Positions 53,461 through 62,685 of a stretch of DNA of 64,000 bases are shown here, piece after piece. The stretch spans positions 1,851,444-1,915,443 of the forward strand of contig NZ_LT906450.1 of assembly GCF_900187265.1 (NCBI RefSeq). Reading direction: 5' to 3'. The DNA is from Rhodococcus rhodochrous (lineage in GTDB: Bacteria; Actinomycetota; Actinomycetes; Mycobacteriales; Mycobacteriaceae). The translations under genes and the position numbers were made by a program. Position 1 is the stretch's first letter; each line of letters opens with the position of its first letter. The notes under the pieces are model-generated. The model made no database searches, was not told the origin of the DNA, and saw only the letters and a list, made by a program, of their open reading frames with translations.

Positions 53461-54579
53461 ATGATCGTGCGCGACCGTCCGACACCCGTCCCGCGCTCGG
53501 GTTCGTTGCGGAAACTCCTGGTAGGAGCACTCGGGATGCTGTCCTATCCGCATCACCCGGACCGCTACCTGGAACTCGCCGACCCACTTCTCGTCACGTC
53601 GGCGAACTACGCCCGGATTACAGATGTGGACCGAAGTGCCACCGACTCGCTCACGGTCACGGTGCGGCCCGCGCAGCCGTGCCGACCCCTTCCCGGACAG
53701 TACGTGACCGTGTCGGTCCGCGTCGACGGCGTGCGGCACACGCGCTGCTACTCGCCGACGCTCGTCGACGCGGGGTCGAAGCGCAGGCCCGACCTGCGGT
53801 TCACCATCGGCAGGCATTCCGAGGGCACCGTCTCGCGCCACCTCCACGACCGTGCGCAGCTCGGAGATGTCGTCGAACTCGGTTCTCCCGCAGGCGAGTT
53901 CGTGCTGCCGAGCCCACGCCCTCGACGCCTGCTGTTCGTCGCCGCGGGCTCCGGGCTGACGCCCGTGCTGTCGATGCTGTCCGGTCTCGTCGCCGAGGGG
54001 TACGACGGGTCCGCGGTCCTGCTCTACTACACCCGCACCCCGGGTCACGTTCCGCGCCGCGCCGAACTCGAGGCGCTCGCCGACCGCCCCAACATCGAGA
54101 TCGTCCACGCCCACACCCGCTCCGACGACGGGTTGCTGCAGGGGCGGTTCGACCGCAGCCACCTCGCGGCCGTCGCGCCCTGGTACGCCGACACGCCCAC
54201 CTTCGTGTGCGGTCCGGCCGAGATGGTCGCGAGCATCCGCGAGGTCTACGCCGAACGGGGCGCCGAGACGATGGTGAACACCGAGGAATTCGTCCTCGCA
54301 CCACCGGTCGTGTCGACGGACGATGCCGGCGGCGAGATCTCCTTCGCCGAATCCGGCGTCGTTGCCGAGAACACCGGGTCGACGCTGCTCGAACAGGCCG
54401 AAGCGGCCGGTCTCACGCCCGAACACGGATGCCGCATGGGCATCTGCCACAGCTGCACCGCCGTCCGGCTGTCGGGGTGCACGCGCGACGTGCGTACCGG
54501 CGACGTCGATTCGGAGCCGGGCCGCCGCATCCAGATCTGTGTCAACGCCCCGGTCGGCGACGTCGCCGTCGAACTCTGA
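53461..54579 (+). CDS. Desaturase electron-transfer protein (FAD/2Fe-2S oxidoreductase)
   Basis: A 372-residue reductase. The FAD/NAD part has the flavin motif RCYSP, VAAGSGLTPVLSML for NAD(P)H and FVCGPAEMV. The C-terminal plant-type ferredoxin domain has EHGCRMGICHSC and a distal Cys for the 2Fe-2S cluster. It should pass electrons from NADPH to the desaturase encoded next, like Rv3230c with DesA3. ATG at 53461 follows AAAGGCGG. Confidence 0.92.
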   Translation: MIVRDRPTPVPRSGSLRKLLVGALGMLSYPHHPDRYLELADPLLVTSANYARITDVDRSATDSLTVTVRPAQPCRPLPGQYVTVSVRVDGVRHTRCYSPTLVDAGSKRRPDLRFTIGRHSEGTVSRHLHDRAQLGDVVELGSPAGEFVLPSPRPRRLLFVAAGSGLTPVLSMLSGLVAEGYDGSAVLLYYTRTPGHVPRRAELEALADRPNIEIVHAHTRSDDGLLQGRFDRSHLAAVAPWYADTPTFVCGPAEMVASIREVYAERGAETMVNTEEFVLAPPVVSTDDAGGEISFAESGVVAENTGSTLLEQAEAAGLTPEHGCRMGICHSCTAVRLSGCTRDVRTGDVDSEPGRRIQICVNAPVGDVAVEL

Positions 54580-54621
54580 ACCGGCCGTCCGGCGACACCA
54601 CCGAAACCATTGGAGGACATC

Positions 54622-55878
54622 ATGTTCGGATTGTCCCTACCCACCGTTCCCTTTCTGCCCTTCCTGTCCGGCCGCAGTTCTTCGGCCGAGAACGAACCGC
54701 TCGTCCTCGACTGCGACAGTGTCGAGGAGATCGGCCGTGAACTCGACGCACTGCGGGAGCAGACGCTCGCATCCCTCGGTGACGAGGACCGCGAGTATCT
54801 CTACCGGATCATCAAGGCACAGCGCGGATTCGAGATCGCCGGCCGCGGTCTGCTCTTCGTCGGATTCCTCCCGCCCGCATGGGTCGCCGGTGTGGCGGCG
54901 CTGAGTGTGTCGAAGATCCTCGACAACATGGAGATCGGGCACAACGTGATGCACGGTCAGTACGACTGGATGCGCGAACCGTCGCTGAATTCCCGTGTCT
55001 TCGAATGGGACACGGTGTGCCCGTCGGACCAGTGGCGGCACTCGCACAACTACGTGCACCACACCTATACCAACATCCTCGGTCAGGATCGTGACATCGG
55101 ATACGGGATCCTGCGCATGGACCCTGCCCAGAAGTGGCATCCCTACTATCTCGGCAACCCGGTCTACGCGACTGCACTCATGTTCCTGTTCGAGTGGGGC
55201 GTGATGATGCACGACGCCGAGGTCGACCGGATCGTCGCAGGCAAGCGGTCGTGGCGCGACGTGATCCCGATCTCGAAGGGCTGGTGGCACAAGGCCGGCC
55301 GTCAGGTGGTCAAGGACTACATCGCGTTCCCGCTATTGAGCGGTCCGATGTTCGTTCCGACCCTGCTCGGCAACGTCACCGCCAACCTGGTGCGCAACGT
55401 GTGGGCGTATTCGATCATCTTCTGTGGTCACTTCCCGTCCGGCGTGCAGTCCTTCACCGAGGAGGAGACCGCCGAGGAGACCCGTGGTGAGTGGTACGTC
55501 CGGCAGATGCTGGGCAGCGCGAATATCACCGGCTCACCGTTGTTCCACATCATGTCCGGCAACCTGTCGCACCAGATCGAGCACCACCTGTTCCCCGACC
55601 TGCCGGCACACCGCTATCCGGAGCTCGCTCCGAAGGTCAGGGAACTGTGCGAGAAGCACGGACTTCCGTACAACACCGGTGGCCTCACAGCCCAGGTGAC
55701 GTCGGTCTGGAAGAAGATCTTCAAGTTCGCCCTCCCGCCCGGTTGGCTCGCGCCCGAACCCGAGTCGCAGGTGATCATCCAACGTCACCGCTCCACCGAT
55801 CGCCGGCTCGACGATGCGGGTACCCTCGCGGACGACACGATCGAGGGGGTCGAACATGGTGGGAAGATTCGAGCGTAA
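54622..55878 (+). CDS. desA3: Membrane acyl-CoA delta-9 desaturase (DesA3-like)
   Basis: A 418-residue membrane di-iron desaturase that introduces a double bond into stearoyl- or palmitoyl-CoA. The three His boxes are GHNVMHGQ, HSHNYVHHTYTN and HQIEHHLFPDLP. Hydrophobic segments lie near residues 75-100, 180-200 and 235-275. ATG at 54622 has GGAGG 5 bases upstream. It forms an operon with the reductase upstream and overlaps the next small gene by 23 bases. Confidence 0.93.
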   Translation: MFGLSLPTVPFLPFLSGRSSSAENEPLVLDCDSVEEIGRELDALREQTLASLGDEDREYLYRIIKAQRGFEIAGRGLLFVGFLPPAWVAGVAALSVSKILDNMEIGHNVMHGQYDWMREPSLNSRVFEWDTVCPSDQWRHSHNYVHHTYTNILGQDRDIGYGILRMDPAQKWHPYYLGNPVYATALMFLFEWGVMMHDAEVDRIVAGKRSWRDVIPISKGWWHKAGRQVVKDYIAFPLLSGPMFVPTLLGNVTANLVRNVWAYSIIFCGHFPSGVQSFTEEETAEETRGEWYVRQMLGSANITGSPLFHIMSGNLSHQIEHHLFPDLPAHRYPELAPKVRELCEKHGLPYNTGGLTAQVTSVWKKIFKFALPPGWLAPEPESQVIIQRHRSTDRRLDDAGTLADDTIEGVEHGGKIRA

Positions 55879-56122
55879 CAAGGACACGATCCAGGAGGTC
55901 ACCGAGTCGGCGGCCACCCACGTCGGCGCGATCGCGGGGATCATCACCGGAGCGGTCCGGGACGTCACCCGCGAGATCGGCGAACTGATCACCGACGCGA
56001 TCGAGATGCGCGAGGCCGCCCGCGCGGCGCGCGACGACGACGAGCGTGCGGCGCGCGACGGCGAGGAAAGCGGAGAAGGGCCGGCGACGTCGGATCGTCG
56101 CTCGGCCCCTCCCGCGGAATAG
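55856..56122 (+). CDS. 88-residue helical protein of unknown function
   Basis: I do not recognise this protein. It has a basic start, an amphipathic or weakly hydrophobic helix (THVGAIAGIITGAVRDVTRE) and a highly charged, Ala/Arg/Asp/Glu-rich C-terminal half. ATG at 55856 has GAGGGGG 6 bases upstream and lies inside the end of the desaturase gene, so translation is probably coupled. It might be a membrane-associated accessory of desaturation, but only position supports that. It converges on the esterase gene. Confidence 0.7.
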   Translation: MVGRFERNKDTIQEVTESAATHVGAIAGIITGAVRDVTREIGELITDAIEMREAARAARDDDERAARDGEESGEGPATSDRRSAPPAE

Positions 56123-56134
56123 CGGATCGAGTTC

Positions 56135-57082
56135 CTACCGGGTGGGGACGCCCGAGATGGTGCGGGTGACGAACTTCGCCACCTCGTCGCGCATCTCGCC
56201 GCTGCGCGGCACCGCGCCCGACATCCAGAACGCGCCGTGCACGAGCCCGTCGAACCGGCGGATCGTCACGTCCACGCCGGCTTCGCGCAGCCGCCGTCCG
56301 TAGAACTCACCTTCGTCGCGGAGCACCTCGTTCTCGGTGGTGAGCACCAGGGTCGGTGGCAGGGCGTCCACATCGGCTGCGCGTGCGGGCAGCGCATAGG
56401 GCGTCTCCGCGTCCCCGGGTGAGGTGAAGTACCGGTCGAGGAACCAGTCCATGTCGGCGGCGGTGACGATGTACCCCTCGGCGAACTCGCGGCGCGAGGG
56501 CAGGTCGGCAGCGCGGTCGAGCGCCGGATAGATCAGCACCTGTCCGCGCAGCACCGGTGCGCCTTCGTCACGAGCCCGCAACGCGACTCCGGCTGCGAGG
56601 TTGCCCCCGGCGCTGTCGCCCATCACCACCAGGTTGTGCGGGTCGCCGCCGTACTCGGCGATGTGGGCGGTGACCCACTGCAACGCAGCCCACGCGTCGT
56701 CGGCCGCTGCGGGGAACGGATGTTCCGGCGCCAGCCGGTATCCCGCGGTCACCACGGTGGCTCCGGTCGCCAGGGCGACCGCCCGGGCCGGTTCGTCCAC
56801 GACGGTGAGGTCGCCCGCGACGAACCCGCCGCCGTGGAAGTAGAGCACCACCGGCTGCGGTCCGGTGTCCGCCCCGGGGGTATAGATCCGCAGGGGGAGA
56901 TCGACGCCGTCGCTCTCGTAGTGGGTCTCGTCGACGCGAGCGACGTCCTGCGGTGGGAGTTGGAGGTCGGTGAAGGTCGCGATCGTCGCGCGGACCTGAT
57001 CGACCGTCATCTGCGAGAACGAGGTGAATCCCTGCTGCCGAAGTCCTGTGATGAGGCCTGCGGCGTGCTCGTCGAGTGCCAT
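56135..57082 (-). CDS. HSL-family esterase
   Basis: A 315-residue alpha/beta hydrolase of the hormone-sensitive lipase group. The oxyanion motif YFHGGGFVAGD, elbow GDSAGGNLAAG, acid region and LVHGAFWMSG His segment are visible. ATG at 57082 has GGAAGGA 8 bases upstream. It follows the BVMO gene by 37 bases, so it likely cleaves the ester that enzyme forms from a ketone. Confidence 0.92.
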   Translation of the reverse strand: MALDEHAAGLITGLRQQGFTSFSQMTVDQVRATIATFTDLQLPPQDVARVDETHYESDGVDLPLRIYTPGADTGPQPVVLYFHGGGFVAGDLTVVDEPARAVALATGATVVTAGYRLAPEHPFPAAADDAWAALQWVTAHIAEYGGDPHNLVVMGDSAGGNLAAGVALRARDEGAPVLRGQVLIYPALDRAADLPSRREFAEGYIVTAADMDWFLDRYFTSPGDAETPYALPARAADVDALPPTLVLTTENEVLRDEGEFYGRRLREAGVDVTIRRFDGLVHGAFWMSGAVPRSGEMRDEVAKFVTRTISGVPTR

Positions 57083-57119
57083 GGGTGCTGTCCTTCCGAG
57101 TGATGGGGAGTTCGGTGCC

Positions 57120-58763
57120 CTACGAGGCGGCCGGGACGGTGGCTCGCGCCGGGGCCAGGTCGAAGCCGACGTAACCGCCGTCGACGACCTCGGCGCAGAC
57201 CTGCCGGTAGGTCGGGGCGCCGCCGAGGTAGACCATGCAGGCACGCGGTTTACCGGGGATGTTCGCGCCCATGTACCACGAGTCGGTCTGCGGCAGCAGC
57301 GTCTGCTCGGCGATCTCGGTGGTGGTGCGCACCCAGTCGGCTTCGGCCTCGGCGGTGGGTTCGATGACGTCGAGATCGTGTGCGCGCAGATACGCGATCG
57401 CGTCGGTCGCGAAGTCGACGTGGTCCTCGATCGCCAGCGGCATGTTGTAGAGCACCGAGGGTGACTGAGGTCCGGTGATCGTGAACAGATTGGGGAACTC
57501 GTTGCTCATGATGCCGAGATAGGTGCGCGGTCCGTGCGCCCACCTGTCGGCCAGGCGCACACCGTTGCGTCCGCGGATGTCCATGGCCATGAGCGGTCCG
57601 GTCATGGCGTCGAAGCCGGTCGCGAGCACGATGGTGTCGACCTCGTAGGTGCGGTCGCCGACGCGCACACCGGTCTCGGTGATCTCGCTGATCGGGGTGC
57701 TCTTCACATCGACGAGGTGCACGTTGTCGCGGTTGTAGGCCTCGTAGTAGTTCGTCTCGAGCGGCGGACGTTTCGTGGCGTAGGCGTATCCCCGGGGTGC
57801 GAGCTTGTCGGCCTTGGCCGGGTCCTGCACCCGTTCACGGATCCGCTCGCGGATGTACTCGGCGGCGGTGTCGTTGGCCTTCCGGTCGAAGAGGATGTCC
57901 TGGAAACTGTCGATGAACAGGCGGAACCCACCCGCGTTCCAGCGTTCGTCGAACACCCGCCGACGCTCCTCGGCATCGACGGCGAGCGCCGACGGCCGGA
58001 CCTGGTCGAACGGAACACCCAGGAAGTGGTTGCGTGCGGCCTCTCTCAGTTCGGGGTAGACCTGCTTGGCCTCGTCCAGCACCTGCGGGTCGAGCGGACC
58101 GTTCCCGAGCGGGGTGGCGAACTGGGGTGTGCGCTGGAATACCACCAGTTCCGCGGCCTGCTGCGCGATCAGTGGGATCGCCTGGATCCCACTGGCACCG
58201 GTGCCGATGATCGCGACGCGCCTGCCGGTGAAGTCGACGGGCTCGTGCGGCCAGTTCCCGGTCAGCAGCACCTGCCCGCGGAAGTTGTCGATGCCTCCGA
58301 ACTCGGGCTTCTTGGGAACCGAGAGGTTGCCGGCGCCGGAGATGAACCACCGGGCCGTCACGGTCTCGCCGGTGTCGGTGCGGACCGTCCACCACGAGTT
58401 CTCGTCGTCCCAGTGCACACCGATCACCCGAGTGCCGAATGTGATTCCCTTCCGCAGGTCGAAGCGGTCGGCCACATGGTTCAGGTAGCGGAGGATCTCC
58501 GGCTGCCCGGCGAACTTCTCGCTCCACTGCCACTCCTGCTGCAGGTCCTCGTCGAACGAGTACGAGTAGTGGATCGACTCGATGTCGCAGCGGGCGCCGG
58601 GATAGCGGTTCCAGTACCAGGTGCCACCCACATCGTCGCCGGCCTCGAAGACCCGCACGGACATGTTCATCCGGTCGCGCAGTCTGTGCAGCGCGTACAG
58701 GCCGGCGAATCCGGCTCCTACGACGACGACGTCGGTGTCGGGGGTGGTGGAGGAAGTGGTCAT
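57120..58763 (-). CDS. Baeyer-Villiger monooxygenase
   Basis: A 547-residue type I BVMO of phenylacetone/cyclohexanone monooxygenase size. FAD site VVGAGFAGLYAL (residues 13-24), GGTWYWNRYPGARCDIES and the NADPH site IGTGASGIQAIP are intact. The fingerprint F-x-G-x3-H-x3-W-P reads FRGQVLLTGNWP, so the conserved His is Leu (around residue 165). The product should convert a ketone to an ester using NADPH and oxygen; whether the change alters activity is unknown. ATG at 58763 has AGGA upstream. It is divergent from a LuxR-type regulator. Confidence 0.92.
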   Translation of the reverse strand: MTTSSTTPDTDVVVVGAGFAGLYALHRLRDRMNMSVRVFEAGDDVGGTWYWNRYPGARCDIESIHYSYSFDEDLQQEWQWSEKFAGQPEILRYLNHVADRFDLRKGITFGTRVIGVHWDDENSWWTVRTDTGETVTARWFISGAGNLSVPKKPEFGGIDNFRGQVLLTGNWPHEPVDFTGRRVAIIGTGASGIQAIPLIAQQAAELVVFQRTPQFATPLGNGPLDPQVLDEAKQVYPELREAARNHFLGVPFDQVRPSALAVDAEERRRVFDERWNAGGFRLFIDSFQDILFDRKANDTAAEYIRERIRERVQDPAKADKLAPRGYAYATKRPPLETNYYEAYNRDNVHLVDVKSTPISEITETGVRVGDRTYEVDTIVLATGFDAMTGPLMAMDIRGRNGVRLADRWAHGPRTYLGIMSNEFPNLFTITGPQSPSVLYNMPLAIEDHVDFATDAIAYLRAHDLDVIEPTAEAEADWVRTTTEIAEQTLLPQTDSWYMGANIPGKPRACMVYLGGAPTYRQVCAEVVDGGYVGFDLAPARATVPAAS

Positions 58764-58852
58764 CTGTCCTGGCTCCTCGGTATCGGGGATGTCGCTCCGG
58801 CGTCGAACCGGAGGTCTGCATCGACGATGACGTGGATCACACACGAGGACGC

Positions 58853-58867
58853 GGGGTGAATTACCCC
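58853..58867. promoter_or_regulatory. GGGGT-N5-ACCCC palindrome between BVMO and regulator
   Basis: A perfect 5-bp inverted repeat with centre GAATT lies between the divergent genes, 90 bases from the BVMO start. It could be the regulator binding site; this rests only on symmetry and position. Confidence 0.4.
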
Positions 58868-58939
58868 ATTGGTTACCTGTGTTGGCCGTCACACGACCAC
58901 CCGGGTATGTTGGGCCCACTATCTCTGAGAAGCGTGACG

Positions 58940-61325
58940 ATGGAATCTGCCCTGCCGGAATCTGCACCACCCCGCACCCCGGGGCCCACCCGTTCGGTGA
59001 CGACCTTCATCGGTCGCCGTCGCGAGATCGACGAGGCCCGGTCGTGTCTCCAGCGGACCCGGTTGCTGACGATCCTCGGTCCGGGTGGTGTGGGAAAGAC
59101 CCGGGTGGCGGAGGAACTGGCGGTGCGCACCTCGCGTGCGTTCCGCGATTCGTTCCGCTGGATCGATCTGGCGGTGGTGCGGGATCCGGAGTCCGTTCCC
59201 TCGGCTGCAGCGGCCGCTCTGGGGGTGACCGACCAGTCCACCAGGCCTGTGATGGACAAGATCATCGACCGTCTCCGCGACGAGCACATGCTGATCGTGG
59301 TCGACAACTGCGAACACCTGATCGCGACCGTGGCCGATTTCGTCGCTGCCGTCCTCGGTGGCGCGCCAGAGGTGCGGATCCTCGCGACCAGTCGTGAGCC
59401 GCTCGCGGTGGCGGGGGGAGGCGGAGTACGTGCTTCCCCCGCTGACGACACCGGACGGATCGACGGGGAACCGGGCGGCCGATCTCGGGCGGTTCGAAGC
59501 GGTGGGTCTTCTCGTGGAACGGGCCCGGCAGGTGGTCCCGGGCTTCGAGGTGACCGACGGCAATGCCGATGCCGTTGCGCAACTGTGCATCGCGCTCGAC
59601 GGCGTGCCGCTCGCTCTCGAACTCGCGGCCACCCGGCTGCGTTCGTTGTCTCCGGCGCAACTCGTCGACCGACTCGATCGTCGTTTCGCGCTGCTCACCG
59701 GAGGCAGTCGCGTGGCGGTGCCGCGGCAGCAGACGTTGCGTGCGCTGATCGACTGGAGCTACGAACTGTGCTCCGATGCCGAGCGGACGCTGTGGGCGCG
59801 ATTGTCGGTGTTCACCGGCAGTTTCGACCTCGAAGCCGCGGAGACCGTCTGCGCCGACGACGATCTCCCGAGCGAGCAGGTCATCGACCTGCTCGACAGG
59901 TTGATCGCGAAATCACTTGTGGGAGTCGATCGTTCGTCTGCCGTGTTGAGGTACTCGCAACTGGTGACCGTGCGCGAGTACGGTCACGAACTGCTCGACG
60001 CCCGCGGGGAGCGCGAGCAGTTGTACCGGCGGCATTGCGAGCACTATCTCGACCGCGCCCGTCGCTGCGCCGAGAGTTGGTACGGGCCGAAGCAATCCGC
60101 CCTCCTGTCCTCCATGCGCGCCGACCATGCGGATTTCATGGCAGCGCTCGACCGGCCGATCCGGGACGACGACGAACTCGCCTCGGGGGCGGCGCTCGCC
60201 GTCGCGCTGCGCTATCACTGGATCGCGGGCGGCTACCTGTCCACCGGACGGGCCCGGCTCGAACGACTCCTGCAGCGACTTCCGCGCTCGAACAGCGAGC
60301 GCGGGAACGTGCTGTGGGTGACCGCGTGGACGGCCCTCATCCAGGGAGACCGCGACGGGGCGGCGGTCCACCTCGACGAGTGTCGTTCGATCGCAGACGA
60401 ATGCGACGACGTACGGTTGCGGGCCCACTGCGATCACTGGAGTGCCCTGCACGCACTGTTCTGCGGGGCGACGGCCGAGGCGATCGACCTCTACCTCCGT
60501 GCGGCCCGGGTCCATCGTGCGCACGGCGACCACGCCGCCCACCTGACCTGCCTGTTCCAGCTGGCCATGGCGCAGACCTACGACGGACGACTCGACGACG
60601 CGCTGGAGACGTGCGCTCGTGTCGTCGAGATGGCGGACCAGCACGGTGAGCGGTGGAACAAGGCCTACGCGCTGTGGGTTTCGGGACTCGCGCATTTCCA
60701 TCTCGGACGCCTCGACTCTGCGGTCGGAGCGGCGAACGGCGCGCTCGTCGTCCAGCGCGATTTCGAGGACAAGATCTGCACGGCGCTGTCGCTCGAACTG
60801 CTGGCCTGGTCGGCGGGCGCCGAAGGCGATACGGAGAAGGCAACAAGCCTGTTCGGGGCTGCACGGACGGTGTGGCAACGTCTCGGTACGACGATCGCAG
60901 CATTCGGGCCGCACATCGAGCAGGACTCGATCGCAGAGGAGCGTCGTCTCCGGGAAAGGGTGGGGGAGACGGACACCGTCGGCTCTCCTCACCCGCAGTC
61001 CGGCATGAGCATCGTCGATCTCGTGGACAGCGCACTGGAGCCGAGGGAGTCCTCGGGAAGGCACGTCTCGCGTGCTCAGGCCTCCGACCGTCGGCACCGC
61101 GGTGCGGACGAGCCCGCCTCCCGGACCTCCCCGCTGACGAAGAGGGAACAGGAGATCGCGGGACTCGTCGCCGGAGGCCTGAGCAATCGCGCGATCGCCG
61201 ACCGGCTCGTGATCTCACGCCGGACCGTCGACGGTCACGTCGAACGGATCCTCGACAAACTCGGCGTGCACTCCCGCACGCAGGTCGTCTCGTGGTTGCA
61301 TGCCCACGGGGCGCCCGGAGCGTGA
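58940..61325 (+). pseudogene. LuxR-family ATPase regulator with apparent frameshift
   Basis: Reading across one frame change gives about 794 residues. The layout is an AAA/NB-ARC-like domain (ILGPGGVGKTRVAEELA near residue 47, VVDNCEHL, ILATSREPLAVAG), a helical TPR-like middle, and a C-terminal LuxR helix-turn-helix (TKREQEIAGLVAGGLSNRAI, RTVDGHVERILDKLGV). After REPLAVAG the correct continuation EAEYVLPPLTTPDG is in another frame. Removing one G from the G6 run at 59413-59418 restores it. In the unshifted frame translation would run into unrelated sequence and stop at 60649. ATG at 58940 follows a weak site. It is likely the local activator of the BVMO operon if intact; sequencing error, real inactivation or phase variation all remain possible. 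Confidence 0.8.
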
Positions 61326-61347
61326 CCGTGCGGGACGACGCTCCGGC

Positions 61348-62652
61348 TCAGGACCGGGCCGGGACCGATTCCCGGCGTGCCGCGGGCACCTTCGTGATCA
61401 CCGTGAGCGCGACGGACACCAGCGCGATGATGCCGATGGTGGTGTAGGCGAGGGTGTAGGCCTTGTCGTCGCCGAGGAGCGTGGACGCGATGATCGGGCC
61501 GATGATGCCGCCGATGCTCCACCCGATGAGCATCAGGCCGTAGATGGCGCCGGCGTTGCGGACCCCGAAGAAGTCGCCGGCGGTGGCGGGCATGGTGCCG
61601 AATGCGCCGCCGTAGCAGAGGTAGATGATCGCGGCCAGGATCGAGAACAACACCACGCCGGTGGCATGCGGCAGCACGATCAGGCACACGCCCTGCAGCA
61701 CGAGCAGTGCGGTGAAGGTCTTCATCCGGCCGATACGGTCGGAGATCGCCGCCCACACGATCCGGCCGGCGCCGTTGAAGATCGCGAGCACGCCCACGAG
61801 TGCCGCCGCGCCGGAGGCGCTGAAACCGGCGATGTCGGACGCACTCGGCTTCGCCTGCGAGATCAGGGAGATGCCGGCGGTCACGCACAGGGTGAGGATG
61901 GCGGTCAGGAGATACCACTGGGGCGTGCGGAGGGCCTCGCCCTGGGTGTACTCCTTGCCGCGGTCCGCTCCGCCGCCGTTGCGGCCGACGGGGTCGAAAC
62001 CCGGCACGGTGTACCCCTCGGGCGGGTTGCGGAAGAGTGCCGCACCGGCCAGCGACATCACGAGGTAGGCGATACCCAAGGGCAGGAAGGCGCTCGTGGG
62101 GTCGTCCGGATTCCGGTCGATGAGCCACTGCGCGACCGGCGAGGTGAGCACGGCGCCGAACCCGAAACCGCCCACGGCGAGTCCGGTGATGAGACCGGTC
62201 TTGTCGGGGAACCACTTCTGCAGCATGGCGATCGGGACGATGTACGCGAAGCCCAGCCCGAAGCCACTGATGATGCCGTATCCGAGGATGAGCAGCCAGT
62301 AGTCGTCGGCTCCGTCGGTGAACGAGGCGAGGAGGATGCCGAGCGCGTAGATGATGCCGCCGATCAACGCGACGACCCGGGGACCTTTCAGGTCCTGCAG
62401 TCGGCCACCGAGATAGGTGCCGATGAAGATCATGCCGATGGTGACGGTGAACGGCAGTGAGGCCCGGACCGTGCTCAGTTGCCAGGAGTCGGCGCTCTCG
62501 AGGGCTCCGCCGAAGACCGACCACGCATAGACCGCGCCGATCGAGAACTGCAGCAACAGACCCCCGGCGACGAGGAGCCAGCGGAAGCTGCCCGGAGGCT
62601 GTGCCGTCGGGGCGTCGCCGTGTGGTTCGCGCGTGGGCTTGCCGGAGTCCAT
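61348..62652 (-). CDS. OFA-family MFS transporter (oxalate/formate antiporter-like)
   Basis: A 434-residue carrier with 12 membrane segments. FSIGAVYAWSVFGGALES, GGIIYALGILLASF, MLQKWFPDKTGLITGLAVGG and FFGVRNAGAIYGLMLIGWS are hallmarks of the OFA group. ATG at 62652 has AAGGAG 4-5 bases upstream. It lies 33 bases after the NrfD gene on the same strand; that neighbour suggests formate or a related carboxylate as substrate, though OFA members vary. Confidence 0.9.
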   Translation of the reverse strand: MDSGKPTREPHGDAPTAQPPGSFRWLLVAGGLLLQFSIGAVYAWSVFGGALESADSWQLSTVRASLPFTVTIGMIFIGTYLGGRLQDLKGPRVVALIGGIIYALGILLASFTDGADDYWLLILGYGIISGFGLGFAYIVPIAMLQKWFPDKTGLITGLAVGGFGFGAVLTSPVAQWLIDRNPDDPTSAFLPLGIAYLVMSLAGAALFRNPPEGYTVPGFDPVGRNGGGADRGKEYTQGEALRTPQWYLLTAILTLCVTAGISLISQAKPSASDIAGFSASGAAALVGVLAIFNGAGRIVWAAISDRIGRMKTFTALLVLQGVCLIVLPHATGVVLFSILAAIIYLCYGGAFGTMPATAGDFFGVRNAGAIYGLMLIGWSIGGIIGPIIASTLLGDDKAYTLAYTTIGIIALVSVALTVITKVPAARRESVPARS

Positions 62653-62685
62653 GCGTTCTCCTTCGTCCTGCCCGCGAGCCGGATC

